From Pestalotiopsis fici W106-1 (lineage: Eukaryota; Ascomycota; Sordariomycetes; Amphisphaeriales; Sporocadaceae), in contig NW_006917095.1 in NCBI RefSeq assembly GCF_000516985.1, forward strand, positions 2,113,077 to 2,177,076: 64,000 nt of DNA, written 5' to 3'. The notes beneath the pieces are model-generated. The model saw only the letters and a list, made by a program, of their open reading frames with translations. It did no database searches and was not told the origin of the DNA. Made by a program: the position numbers and the translations under genes. How positions within the stretch are numbered: the stretch's first letter is position 1; the number at the start of each line of letters is the position of its first letter. Shown here piece after piece: positions 47,907 through 59,791 of the stretch.

Positions 47907-48839
47907 CAGTCGTGGCAGGTATGGAGGTATTCGTCGCTTCAAAAAAAGGTGTGTTCTTGATTTCTTGAAAGTTTGTCGGTAATAAGATGGTCTTTGGCTT
48001 CGGCTGGAGACTAGGAGGATGGACGAGGCCGGAACTCGGCAAGTCGGGCTAGATTACGGAGCAGATGGATGCTAAGGGGAGACGTCGCGCGAGGGTATCT
48101 AGACAACAGGAGGATTACAAATAACAATCGCCGGAGAAGCAGAAGAATAAGTAAACAGCGCAAAGAGTGATGAAGCGCCTAAAAGGCAGAGCTTATGGTG
48201 TTACAAGTGGACCCCAAGACAAGATGAAGAAGGCTTACGGCGCATAAAGGAAGAAGGGAGGAAAAAAAGTGCATGCATGTTGCTTCTCTGAACAATGCCT
48301 CGTTCGTCAGCCCTCCGTTCATTAACTGCAGAGACGAACCAGTCTCAACGACTGCCGCGCCACCGTCAAGCAACGCGCTAGAAGGAGATCGCCTTCTTCG
48401 ATTGGCCTAAATTCTCCGAAGCAAGAGTTGAAAAGACAGGGGTGACGCCGTTGGGGGGAAGAATGCTTCTAGAGGGAAGCCTTAGAAGCCTCGAGCCATT
48501 GATAGCGAGGCATGTAGCCACCAGGTGCCTGTCAAAGCCTCCCGCAGCTGGCCCAAAGCTTGGCGAGCTGAACCCTGAGAGTCCCATTTTAGAGGCACCT
48601 CAGGTAGCAAAGCTCCAAGCAATGACGGCTGTTGGCGTCTCCGATAAGACCACAATCGCACCGTTTTAGGACAGCGCAGCACCATCGTGGCTCGACTTTG
48701 GACCTTTGGGATCGGCACTCTGACGGAAGTCAACAAAAATCAAACACCAACGTGTCCCTGAGTGGCCTAAATACTCGTTTTGCCTTCTCTGCAGCTGCAA
48801 TCTCCAGCTTGCATCATTCTTTCTCTCTCTCCCCCCATC
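47907..48839. other. Divergent promoter region between AKR1 and SRP receptor beta
   Basis: The ~930 bp has no coding signal. A pyrimidine-rich stretch (TTTCTCTCTCTCCCCCC-like) lies just before the right-hand start codon, as is common in fungal promoters of housekeeping genes. Confidence 0.5.
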
Positions 48840-49703
48840 ATGGCCAACATGGACGAGCTCAAGCAGTACCTCGAGTACATCCTGACGCCGTCGACGCCCA
48901 TCTTCGTGGTGGGCGCGCTCATCGTGCTCATCGCCCCTCTGCTCGTCCACTTCTTCATCAGCCGGTCGACGCCCTACACGAGCCTACCCTCGATCCTACT
49001 CGCCGGCCCTCCCGGTGGCGGCAAGACTTCACTCTTGACACTTTTCGAACGCGGCGACAATGCCACGCCCACGCACACATCCCAAGTGCCGCAATCAATC
49101 GAGTTGACCACCTCCACCGATAACGGAGTACAGTCGTTCCGCGAGGCGGCGCACGAAGATGCCCCCGGCTCGCACACAAAGTTCATCCTCCAGGACACGC
49201 CCGGCCACGGCAAGCTGCGCGACCTGGCCATGGCCAAGATCAATGACAAGGACCCCCTCAAGGGCGTCGTTTTCGTTGTCGACGCCGCCGCCCTGGATGA
49301 GAACCTCTCTGCCGCTGCCACCTATCTCTTTGACGTTCTCCTGGCCCTGCAGAAGCGCATGGGTGTGGGCAAGACCTCCAAGGCTCCTCCCGCCGTGCAT
49401 GTTCTGATTGCCGCCAACAAGACCGATCTCTTTACGGCCCTGCCCGCGTCGCTGGTCAAGAGCAACCTCGAGGCAGAGCTTGGCCGGATACGACAGAGCA
49501 GAAGCAAGGGTCTAAAGGCCTCTGGGGTTGGCGCTGACGAGCTGGGTGACGAGGACAGCGAGGATTGGCTTGGCGAATACGGCTCGGAAAAGTTCGTCTT
49601 TAGCCAAATGAGAGAATTTGACGTCGAGGTTGACGTTATTGGAGGAAGCGTGCTCGAGGGCAAGGTAGACAAGTGGTGGGAGTGGATCTCTGAAAGGGTT
49701 TGA
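48840..49703 (+). CDS. SRP102: Signal recognition particle receptor subunit beta
   Basis: This is an intronless gene of 287 residues. It is the ER membrane GTPase that anchors SRP receptor alpha and helps hand ribosomes to the translocon. One transmembrane helix (PIFVVGALIVLIAPLLVHFF, 20-39) is followed by an Arf-like G domain: G1 LAGPPGGGKTSL (54-65), G3 DTPGHGKLR (119-127), and G4 NKTD (193-196). Between G4 and the end is an acidic insertion (ADELGDEDSEDWLGE), longer than in yeast. The C-terminus has VFSQMREFDVEV. A second ATG three codons downstream could also be used. Length fits the family. Confidence 0.93.
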   Translation: MANMDELKQYLEYILTPSTPIFVVGALIVLIAPLLVHFFISRSTPYTSLPSILLAGPPGGGKTSLLTLFERGDNATPTHTSQVPQSIELTTSTDNGVQSFREAAHEDAPGSHTKFILQDTPGHGKLRDLAMAKINDKDPLKGVVFVVDAAALDENLSAAATYLFDVLLALQKRMGVGKTSKAPPAVHVLIAANKTDLFTALPASLVKSNLEAELGRIRQSRSKGLKASGVGADELGDEDSEDWLGEYGSEKFVFSQMREFDVEVDVIGGSVLEGKVDKWWEWISERV

Positions 49704-51343
49704 AGACTATAAAAGTCCATTAACTCGATAATACATAATATAAATTTATTTTTGCCCAATGCGGACCAGTTTTTACTTGATATACTAGCTGTCAGCACTT
49801 GTAAGAGGTCTGACCTCGTATGACAAGAGTTATCCCCTGAAACATTCTTGGTAAACTGGCAATACCACACTGGACATGCAATTATATATTGGCTATCATT
49901 ACCACAACGCATTGTCCTGCATTGACATTACAATGAGGGAGTTTCGACATGGGCAGCGAGTTTTAAGTCGACAGCAATCGAGATTTATTGCACATCATCA
50001 CAGCAAAGTCCTCGAAAATGGCATCACATTCAGTATTTGATCTGATTGAGTCACGAGAGAAACTTCATGCATACCAAGTTGGCTGATAAACCTTTCTAGG
50101 ACAAGCATACACCATTGCCGCAGCGGAAGTCCTTCCAATCAAGCGCCCAGGAGGAAACAAGATACCAACATAATATCATATAAACCGGTTAGAGCAAATT
50201 TATTCTGCTCAGTATTACTTATATAGGTAACTTGCTATTTCGCAAGATGAAGCCGCAGTTACATACTAGTTCTTGAAAATTAAGAGTAGGAATGTATAAA
50301 ATGAAAATGTAGTCGTCCACGTTGCTGATCAATCAAATCCAGATAGTCTTTGTAATCTTCTTGCAAGCTTTTCTAGACACGAATATGAGTGGATGATTGA
50401 ACTGGTAACTCAGATTTCTGTATGACCATTTCAAGGATACACGCAGTATTGCAGCTCACCTCCCGGTGTTCCTTTGCCTGCAGATTGTCAAAACGTACCG
50501 TGGTGTCATTATGCAAGGAACACCAAGAGTTTGGAGCTTCATCTTCCAACTATCAGTTTTAAAATCTCAACCTCAAAGCTGACACTCGTCTCGTTATGTT
50601 CAGGTCAAGCCTTTGAGGCGACAGTCTATGGTCTGGTCACCTAGCTTTATCCCACCTCGAGCAAAATTCATACAGTACGGAAAAAGTCTATTGGAGATGA
50701 ATCATTGCGAAGCCCTTGACAATGAGAATAAGTTTTTTCGAACATTTCGCGTTGCTCAACAGCACACCGCAGATACTTTCGACTGCAAGGGGATGGCAAT
50801 CATGCTCGTGGTGGCCCCTCTAAGGTGGTACTCTCGGGCCATGAAAACCTAAATGTGTAGTAACCACGTCAGTCTTTTCCTTCAGGATAGACAGCAGGCA
50901 ATCATTTCAACTCAATAATTTCCCCTTATATACCTTATCAGAACATGTTTCTTTCAACATTCCACGAAAGCACAGGTCACAGTGGTGTAGTGGTTACCGC
51001 TCCGCTCCTAGAAATCTTGTCTCTCTCCCTGGCTGGGTTCGCCCTCCCCCAGTCTTTTTGTTCGATTACCCATATTTGCTTCCTGTTTTTCTTTTTTTAG
51101 TCTCAATCCAAGCTATCACTCTCTTCCAAAACAATCAAATCTCAAGCATTACTGAGTAGAGAAATTCATTTCATGGATATATTCGCCAGTTCTTCGCTTT
51201 GAATCATTTGCCAAGTAAAAATATATGTGATCGACATGAATTCGCTGGAATGACCAGCTCCTCGTTGTGCAAATAGATCTTCTTCACTATCTACAGCTTT
51301 GTATTGCTCCATATCAAAGTCTCTCCAACCTGTTACCCCTCCT
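49704..51343. other. 1.6-kb convergent intergenic region
   Basis: There is no protein gene. It contains a tRNA-like RNA-polymerase-III-style element near 50,975. The rest is AT-leaning DNA without recognised features. Confidence 0.5.
50975..51059 (+). ncRNA. tRNA-like element (possible tRNA relic or SINE head)
   Basis: TGGTGTAGTGG at 50983-50993 fits a polymerase III A box. GGTTCGCCCTCC at 51036-51047 resembles a B box. A T5 terminator lies at 51055-51059. A D-arm-like stem (GTGG/CCGC) can form. The acceptor stem does not pair and the T loop is too long, so it is not a functional tRNA as read. It could be a decayed tRNA or a tRNA-derived retroposon. Confidence 0.3.
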
Positions 51344-52261
51344 TTACAGAGTCTCAAACTTGTTGATGAGCTTGACGATCTCCCCGGCCAGTTCCTCTGG
51401 GCGACTCTCAAAAGGCATGTGTCCCGACTTGAAATCAACAATCTCCCATTCCACTTTTGACTTTTCAATCCACATATTTTGGAGAACGTATGGGTTGCAG
51501 TTGTCGTCCAAGGTGCGGATATAGGCCCTTTTGCCATCAAAAGCCGCGTCGGCCCACGCGGGCGCAGACGGCTTGCTCTCAAACGCGTGAAGTGCGTGAG
51601 GCTGCATGTTTTGGGACAGTTTGAGCTCGAGGCCGGGGTCTAGGTCGTTGTACAGGATATCCATGGCCGGCTCTATAATGGCAAGACCCTTGTCCGGCTG
51701 TAAAAAGTCATATTGTTAATAGTGCACCAATCATGTTTGCGTGGTGCAGTATAGAGATGCGATTGTTCTTTTCTGCATCGTCATTTCGCCCGAATGGGGA
51801 CTAAGGGGGCTTATGGATATCTCTCATAATCTCCAACTTACCTTTCCGACCTTGATAAACGGAGGATAGGCTCCACCAACCGCCTCAAGCAGCGTCTCGT
51901 TTTCGAGCGTAATATTTCCAACCATGTAAATGAGACCCACGACGCCGCCCTCGAGACCGGCAGCCGCGCGACTCGGCCGGTCGAGACCCCGGGCCGCCGC
52001 GCCGCCCACGACACCGCCGTACGAGTGCACCAGGACGACGACGTGCTTGCCGGCGTCCAAGAGCGGGAGCAGGACGTGGTCGCGGACGTGGGCAATGTCC
52101 CGGGCGCTGCTCGCCGTCGCGGGGTCTGTGGGGTTGCAGCTGGGATAGGCGGCGCCGTGCGTCGTCAGGCCGGCGGCGTGCAGGTGCTTGGCCAGCTTGT
52201 CAAAGCCGGCCGGGGTGCCGAATGCGCCGGGCACAATGACGATCTCTGGTTTGCTGGACAT
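51344..52261 (-). CDS. Alpha/beta hydrolase (small esterase type)
   Basis: Exons (minus) are 52261-51842 and 51697-51344, giving 257 residues. The fold runs from IVIVPGAFGTPAGFDKLAKHL through the nucleophile elbow VLVHSYGG (Ser80, a HxSxGG variant of GxSxG) to the C-terminal catalytic His in SGHMPFESRP (His233). The acidic residue may lie in the TLDDNCNP loop. Length and motifs match the small plant/fungal esterase group that includes methyl-ester hydrolases. There is no signal peptide, so a cytosolic enzyme is likely. It lies on the same strand as, and downstream of, the SDR and Zn2Cys6 genes, suggesting a shared pathway. The start is the first ATG; the frame extends only to non-ATG codons upstream. 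Confidence 0.87.
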
Positions 52262-53075
52262 TTTTCTATTCCAGGAACACAATGTCGTTTCAGGTGTATG
52301 TATGAGTATAAATTAGACTAGGTTAGGTGAGATCGGTTCGCAATTGCAGATATAGTCAAAGGGCATTTGTAAGAATCATTAATCAGATGTTCAAGATGAC
52401 GGATAAGCAGAATCTCTGTTGGGACAGCAAAAATACTAGGAGCATAACGCGTGTTGGTAATGTCGTGGCGATCCATACTTGAACCAATGCATAGGGTATC
52501 GAATAGTGGTTCGTAGTCGTCCATCCACTCATGATCAGAGTAAGATGTTATGCCTAGAAGGACTCAAGTTCCTTCAACCCACTATTTTATGTAACGACTG
52601 GCGAGACTGGTGCAAGTCCAATCACGGCCGGTTATAAGTATGCCCCCTGCGCTGTTGGGCGTAGATTTCGCACTGTGGGATTCCCCATCATCATGTACCC
52701 AACAGCGGCATCGGTCCGATGGTGATCCCTGCGTGTCCCGTTCGTGGTTCAGTGGTGGACGGATGGATCTCCGGGAGCACCGTTCCGTTGCTCCGTATGC
52801 TTGACATACCTCTAGTACACAGTAGCCCTTCAAGTCCAGGACAGGACATATAATTGCCGAGATGGTAATACCTACATTCCTTGTTTCTAGGACGGGCCAC
52901 TTCCTTCATTATGGAGAGGAAAATGGACGCCATTCTTTCTCATTATTCTATATTTTGAAGCCAAGGATCCTCTATACCTGTCCGACAGTAGAAACTTTGC
53001 TCAGATTCTCAAACTCTGGATTTGTCTGGCTTCTTCCATCCGGTCCCACAAGTCTTCCTCATGATATTTCATGAA
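52262..53075. other. Intergenic region
   Basis: It holds the promoter of the hydrolase gene and the 3' side of the SDR gene. Nothing else was recognised. Confidence 0.5.
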
Positions 53076-54030
53076 TTAAATACAAGTGTAGCCTCCATCA
53101 ACAATAATGTCGGATCCAGTGGTAAAAGTACTAGCATCCGAAGCCAAGTACAAGTAGACACCCTTGAGCTCCCTTGGGTCCGCATCTCTCTGCATTGGCG
53201 TGCGCTTGTACCACTCCTCCTTTAGCGATGACGGGCAGTCGTCCGAGATGGGCGTGTTGATATATCCGGGACTGACACAGTTGACTCTGGCAAAGCCGGC
53301 CCATTCCACCGCCAGGGACTTGGCGAGGTGGATTACGCCAGCTTTGCAAGCGTTGTAACATGCCTAGACTTGTGATTAGCCTGAGTGTATGGCGAAAAAG
53401 AAGAGGCACCGTCACCCTCCCTTGGTCTGGGAAATTTTTACCTGTAGTTGAGGAACATTTGCGATATGGCCACTCATTGATCCCGTAAAGATCAGATTGC
53501 CCGATCCTTGTTTGCGAAAGATTTCTCCCGCAGCACGCGCGCAGTAAAAGGCACCGTGGAGGTCGATATCCACGATGCGATGATAGTCTTCCAGCTTGTC
53601 ATCCAGACCTGCGGCGCGCGATGGCTTGCCCGCGTTGGCAACCATGACGTCCAACTTGCCAAAGTCCTTGACGACCGTGTCCACGACAGCAGAGACCTTT
53701 TTTGTGATTCGACATGATTAGTCTACGATCGGAACCTGGCAAAAGTATGCAGAGAGAATTAGAGCATACCTGGTCAAAGTTGGAGACGTCGCATTGGTAG
53801 GCACGGCACTTGACTTTGAAGTCATTTTCGATGGTCTCGGCCTGCTTCTGCGCCGTGGACGATGAGTGGTACCAGAGGGCGACATTGGAGCCTGCTTCTG
53901 CCAATGCTCGGGCGACCTCGTATCCAATGCCTCCAGAGCCGCCAGTGATGATGGTGACCTTGCCGGTCATGTCAAACATCTTGAAGACGCTGTCTTGCAG
54001 CGGAGGATCGGCTCGACGGATGGAGGCCAT
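53076..54030 (-). CDS. Short-chain dehydrogenase/reductase (SDR)
   Basis: Exons (minus) are 54030-53770, 53696-53442 and 53363-53076, giving 267 residues. It is a classical SDR: NAD(P) motif TGGSGGIG (29-36), NAG at MVANAG, catalytic Ser in FTGSMSG, and YNACK (Tyr175, Lys179), which is completed by the second splice. The family signature PG-Y-I-N-T (SPGYINTP) and [10 protein letters not shown] close the protein. Fungal relatives include sorbose reductase and mannitol-dehydrogenase-like enzymes, which reduce ketoses with NADPH; the substrate here is unproven. Intron 1 ends in AAG after a CTAAT branch site. A TATA-like element lies about 120 bp upstream. It sits between a hydrolase and a Zn2Cys6 regulator, all on the same strand. 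Confidence 0.92.
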
Positions 54031-54801
54031 GGTGATTTCTTTGTCAAAAGGGTGATTTGGAAAGGTATGGAAGGGAAGATGGAATGAGTTATAATCAAGA
54101 TGACTTGGAAGATGTCTTTTCTTTCTTCCATGAGCAGGACATTGACAAAGATATTATATAGCTGCTTAAGGAGGGCTCGACTATAGCGACAGGCAAGAGA
54201 ATGGCGAGAAACGATTGGACCATCGGGCCCACTTACTTTCTACGTTTGTGAGGATAGTCTGGGAGCCCTTTCTTGAAGGCAGCAAGTGGGGCCGACTTAT
54301 ATAGTGTAGAGCAAGCGGCGGTCAACTCTGACGATTGTGGGCCAGGAGCACCGGCTACTTTGGATACTATTGACGTGGACTTGTTCTGACGTTTCATGCG
54401 TAATGAACTATTTGGATCGTTGTCGAAATGTTCTGTTTTACCCCTGAGTAGGATCACATATTCAGTTAGTACTTACGAGCATGATGGTAGCGCCGGAACG
54501 GTCCGCCATCTATCAGCATGGTGTTGTAAGCAAAGGTGCGTTTCTCCCGATGGGCAGCATGTCAAAACTTGGCTTGAATGATACCTACTGTGCCTGGAGC
54601 ATATCATTTGATCGTGACCAGCAATACAAATATCCAATGGCATCATCCAGCAACGTGATGCAGATAGACTCGTGTGGAACTTGTATTGTGTCATTGGAAG
54701 CTTTCTACTTGCGCTGGTGCTCAATATTTTTGTGCCTCCTTAGTGTGCGTGGTGCCAAAGTGCCACAACCCCAAACCCTTGGCATATAGCGGCTCTCCTC
54801 A
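54031..54801. other. Upstream region of the SDR gene
   Basis: It contains a TATA-like element (54,152-54,160, minus strand) and the 3' side of the Zn2Cys6 gene. No gene was recognised. Confidence 0.5.
54152..54160 (-). promoter_or_regulatory. TATA-like box of the SDR gene
   Basis: The minus strand reads TATATAATA about 120 bp before the start codon. The call rests on position and sequence only. Confidence 0.4.
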
Positions 54802-57039
54802 TCACAACCACTGTCTACGAAGTTGTTCAATAGTCGCCAGTGTCGGGACGCCATAGACTACCCTGGCGATATCCAATATACCTTCTGCTGCATCTCGCTC
54901 CTGTGCATTCCCAAAGCGCTCCCCGCACATTGAGAGCGCCAGGCTAGCAATGACTGTGGCGTTGTGGAACTGCTGGTTGGAGTGTCCTATTGAGCAAATG
55001 TAGCGCAATGCATCGACTATCTCGGCCTGCAAAAGCGAGTCAATAGAGACATGCATAAGAGAAGAGTATCGCTACTCACGTTGACCTGGGACATGTACTG
55101 TTGGCGTTGTGGGCCAAAGAGGACAGCTCGCGGATTGTACGACAGCAAAACAATCCTGGTTAGATACCAATGCTGGAGTCCAAATACTAAGACTGTGTAT
55201 TAGCCTTGGGAAAACTCAGACCATCGGACTCCAGTCAATATGGTCATACCGACAGAGGCATTCAGAAACCTCAATTTGGGCCAGGGATGGCTTTCGGGGT
55301 TGTCGGATTTGAATATGGGCTGAAAGGACACTGGGCTTTGGAGCATCCACGCTGAGCACTGTTGCACAAGGTCATCGTATTCCGCAATCTGGCGATCGCG
55401 GTCGGCAAAACACCAGTTCAAAGTCCTTGCCAGAATCAGAAACATGCGGTACGACCAGTCCCTGTCCGGACTGAGGGGCGAAGATTCATCCAAGAACTTG
55501 TCGAAGCGGTGCAGGTCCAAGGATACGGCTCGATTGGTGAGAAATGCGATGCGAACCTCTTGCCGCAATCCCAACCACTGAGCCGCGACTTGCAAGGGTG
55601 ACACTTGCTGCAGATCAGCCGAAGCATCAATGAGCACTTTGGCTCCAAACAAGTGAAAACTGATATCGAGACCGGTAAGTGGTTCTACGAAAAGGCTGAT
55701 GAGCACAATCCTAAGCAATTAAAAAAATACAGGGCATAACTACCTCCAAACTCTTCCCAAAACCGAAGAAGAACCGTTGTTGCCATGATGTTATCATTAT
55801 TTGAGATTCCAGGGAGTCGTAAAGTCGGTGTCAGCGCCTCGATGCTTCGTTGGTAGTAAGAGTCCGAAATGGAGGCATCCAACGAGGCGATCGCGCTCAG
55901 GTGCTTTGAAGCTACGGCGAGGACTGCCATCAAGAGGGCCGCGTCATTCATGGCGCGACGTGGTACTTCATACGCAAAGAGGCAGAGGGCATCGTCGATA
56001 TCAATCTATGAGAATCACTTTAGTAATAGGTGACTAGCTTTGCTCGCCTGGGACAACTGACCCAGGGCGCCACGTGTTTCACGAAATGCTCAATGTAGAA
56101 GACCTCTTGCTCATTCAACACCGTGGTTTTGGTCGCAGTACTGTCAGGGTCGACTCTTTCAGTCTGTAGAGCTTGAGTTCTGAGGGCGTTCGGGATGTTA
56201 AATGGTTCCCGTGTGCCTGTGTCTGTCTCGATAATCGTCTCAAGTGACATGTATGAGCTTCTATCAGTGGAGCGGGCATCTGTATACACGGTCAGCGGCT
56301 CTCGAAATCAGTGTTGATTCGACAAGATATCAACACAGCTGGATGCCGACTGCTCACCTTCGACATATGTCTGGTGCTCTTGAGCCCGATCACCTGGGGG
56401 GTATGGTTCCGCGGTCGTCAATCGTGTAAATGGGTCGGCTATTGCAGCGGCTGAGCTGTTGTGAACTTGTAATGTGTCGTCATGATCAGGATCAGGAATG
56501 TTGGCAATGACTACATGATAGTCGTCGGTAATGAGTGCAGTCTCATCAACTAGCCTCACTTTGAACAATCATTAGATACTGTGGCCTTTGTCAATCCGAT
56601 ATCGAGCCTACTTACAAGGTAGCTGAATCGGCAGCCAGTATTGGTTGTCGGGGAATTTGAGCCTAGCATGCGAGTTTACTTCTATAATAATCATACAGGT
56701 GAAAAAATTACGTACGTTGTCTCTTGCTTGACAATTATTTGCGTTGAAGTGCTACTATATGTGCAGAGCCGAGAACAGTCCAAACAGCGCTGGCAAGAAG
56801 GATGCTGTTTATCGCCTGCATGAGGGTCAACTTGGCTCATGAGAATAGTTTGCAAATTTTGCAACGAGAGAATGAAATGCTCAAGTCTGATATATTCCCT
56901 ACATTTTAAATGTCTTTCCCTACAATTCTTTTGCGATGGTTAATCACATGTACAGAAGGAGTATTGATCCTTGACGACCTACTATGCAGGCAGAGCCACT
57001 GGCTGTGTTGGCAGCAGCAGTTTCTGGGTGCTGGGCCAT
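54802..57039 (-). CDS. Zn2Cys6 transcription factor with fungal-specific regulatory domain
   Basis: Ten exons (minus): 57039-56983, 56927-56903, 56815-56716, 56662-56616, 56558-56358, 56279-56062, 56005-55744, 55684-55250, 55192-55080 and 55026-54802, giving 560 residues. The binuclear zinc cluster appears only after splicing. Exon 1 ends in Cys-Ile. A 25-nt second exon gives NCRERHLK plus one base. Exon 3 continues CDKQHPSCQRC...C, yielding C-x2-C-x6-C-x6-C-x2-C-x6-C. The body carries EVFYIEHFVKHVAPWIDID and VPRRAMNDAALLMAVLAVASKHLS, hallmarks of the fungal transcription-factor 2 domain. It is a nuclear DNA-binding regulator, plausibly of the adjacent SDR and hydrolase genes. Two introns end in AAG. 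Exons 3-4 are the weakest join. Total length is divisible by three with no internal stop. Confidence 0.85.
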
Positions 57040-58579
57040 AGAGTATGGACGGCAACTTGTAATGGATTTACCAGAAGCCGTAACGTAGCCTTGGCATCAA
57101 TACACAGGTAGGTAGGTATCGCTTTCAGATACGATCTACGGTAAGACCCCGACCTTGACCTTCTAGCCAAGGATCAGGTCTGAATGCTTTTGTTGCGTGC
57201 AGCATTTAGGGGGGGCCACGCTAATGGTCAAGGGGGCAGTGAGTGAAGTGATAGGGTAATCCTCGGGCGTGGCCTGTGCTGGATAGCGCTATAGTTTTAG
57301 CTATGTGGTACGTAAGAGTAAAAATTATCCCAGAGTGAGCAAGACTCGTAGGTACTAAATGACAATACATTAGCACGCTTTTCCAATTGCCCATAGTCGA
57401 AACCTCGTGCTCGAGATATCATGTCAACATGGATGGCTTTTGAGGAGGAGGACAAGAATGACCACATTCGCGCCACTACACTTTCCAGTTGCTCTACGCA
57501 TGCCCAACAGTAGTAGTGCTTATAGTACCCAGGCCATGTCCCCAACCTGAAGATTCCATCTGGAACCTAGCCGCATATTAAATGCCAAACGAACAGGCAG
57601 TCGCAGGACGTATGTCCGTATAAACATCGTGACGGGGAAGTTCTACCTCAAAACCTTAAATCTTAGCAGGTGGCTCCAAGAAGATGCAACAGGCGAATGT
57701 GTGGACGCCCGGATAACTTCCCTATCCCTTCCTTCTGCCTCCATTAATGAATGCTCTGCATGGATACAATTAACCTAGACAAAAAAAAAAAAAAAAAAAA
57801 AAAATACATAGAAAAAGTTGCCATTTGGGGCAGTGGCAATGCAACGACTGAGATACGATATCTTTTCAGACTATTCTACCGATCTTTCGCTTTGATCGCT
57901 AGGCATCAATTATTTCCAAGACTGGCAGTACGTACGCGAGTCGTCACAGACTGGACCCGCGCCGACATAAGGCTATCCGAAAATAAACACGAAAAGCACG
58001 TTAAAATCAAGGTTAACGTACGACGCGTATCCAAAGACAGGAAGTTCTTGTAGAATCTGCACATGGAGTACCTCTCTTGGCAACGCCTTGAGAGAAAAGA
58101 GAAAGAAAATTGGTGCCTGCCTAGTATCGAGCAGCGTCCCAGGTAGGTGTCAAGTTTTAACAAGGCGACATCTCCTGGCTAAGAAGAGCCATGTGGATCC
58201 CAACGGCAAGATTTGCGACTGGTTGACGGTTTTTTTTTTTTCGCATTCGCAGAATCCGAAAAATACCATTGTCCTCGTCTCCACAGTTCCAACGGCGGCT
58301 TGACGTTTGTGTGTAAGTCAAATTCAATACTGAAGATCAAGGCGGTGCCCCAAGGATGTGTTTGGTCAATCACGGAAATTTATTACATGTCTGAGGAATG
58401 ATCCGAGTTGGTTTTACGATAAATATTTCGTCTCTCTCTCTCTCCTCACTCTTGCGCAATTCCAATCCAGACCGATTTCTCGTTGCAGCAGTACCTTTCA
58501 ATCATTCGTTCTGTATTTTGAGCCTTGAAATAATCTCCACTATCACACCCAAAGTAGCTCGAATAACAAGACCGCCAAC
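57040..58579. other. Divergent intergenic region
   Basis: It lies between the first Zn2Cys6 gene and the RTA1-like gene and holds both promoters. A run of 24 A residues lies at 57,781-57,804 and a T tract near 58,230. No gene was recognised. Confidence 0.5.
57781..57804 (+). repeat. Poly(A) homopolymer
   Basis: Twenty-four consecutive A residues lie in non-coding DNA. It could be a simple repeat or the tail of a retroposed sequence; no retroposon body was recognised. Confidence 0.9.
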
Positions 58580-59519
58580 ATGAGCGACGATGGCCCCTTT
58601 GGACCCGTGGTCAATGGCACCATGATTGTCTTTTACGAGTATCGGCCAAACAAGCCTGCAGCGCTCTCCTTCATGGCCTTGTTTGCTTTGGCCACGCTCG
58701 GGCACCTCGTCTACTTCTTTCGACTCCGGGCTTGGTATTTCATCCCGTTTCTGCTGGGAGGCATTGGTAAATGCGACCCTACAAGTGTTATTCATTCACT
58801 GCAGAAAAATAATCTGACATTTCTATACAGCCGAAGTATTTGGATATTATGGACGATATATGGCTTCTGACGAGCCCACAAAAGTTGGACCGTTCATCAT
58901 GCAGAATCTCCTCATTCTCGCAGCTGCGCCCATGCTCGCGGCCACCATTTACATGAGCACTGGCCGCATCATTTTGGCGCTTGATGCACGCGAGTTTACC
59001 CTGATCAGTCCTCGGTGGCTCACCAAGCTTTACGTCTTGATCGACATTGGTGCCGTCGTAACGCAGCTGATTGGTTCCATTCTGCCAGCTTCGGGCAGCG
59101 AGAGTGCCATTGCATTGAGTCGCAAGATCATTCTGGCCGGACTGATTACACAATTTTCCGCACTCGCCTTCTTCATCGTCCAATGCCTCATTGTGCATCG
59201 AGGAATCAAGAAGAACCCAACGAGCGTGGTGCTGGCCATTACCTCGGTCAATTGGGAAATTCACTTTTGGATGGCCGAGTTGGTCATTGTGTTGACCATT
59301 GTTCGAAGTGTGGTCCGCGCCATCGAGTATTTGCAAGGCGACGGTGGCTTTGTCATTTCGCACGAGATATTCATCTACGTCTTTGATGCCGCCATCATGT
59401 GGTCGGTCATGATGATATATCTGATCATCCACCCCGGCAGATTGATTCGGGACGCTCGGCGGCTGAAGAACCATGAATGTACTAGTGGCGAGCATGTACC
59501 GCTGGATTCGCGGGCTTAG
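58580..59519 (+). CDS. RTA1-like seven-transmembrane protein
   Basis: Exons are 58580-58766 and 58831-59519, giving 291 residues. About seven hydrophobic spans fit the RTA1/RTM1/RSB1 family of fungal membrane proteins, linked to lipid translocation and resistance to toxic compounds such as 7-aminocholesterol. Family-typical features include the N-terminal YRPNKPAALSFMALFALATLGHL, AEVFGYYGRYMAS (completed by the splice), FIMQNLLILAAAPMLAATIYM, and the late EIFIYVFDAAIMW segment followed by IIHPGRL. It probably sits in the plasma membrane. The start is the first ATG. It lies between two Zn2Cys6 regulators, suggesting an export or tolerance role in a local cluster. Confidence 0.92.
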
Positions 59520-59791
59520 AGAGGCGAATTTCGGCACTCTCCTGTATAATTAAGAGACCAAACAACCCAAAATTCTTGCTCAAGGTGGACCGAAAACGTG
59601 ACTTTTGACATGCGAGCATGGTGCGATCGTAGCTGGTCAATTTGCGCGAGTCAATGTGAATAGATGACTACGCAGACTTGGCCAACTGTCCAGAGCCCAA
59701 ACTCGAGAGGGAGCAGACTCACGACTCTGATAACTCGATCACCTCGAATCGTCCAAAGCAGAGACTTTCCAAAAGTAATTATTTCCAACTT

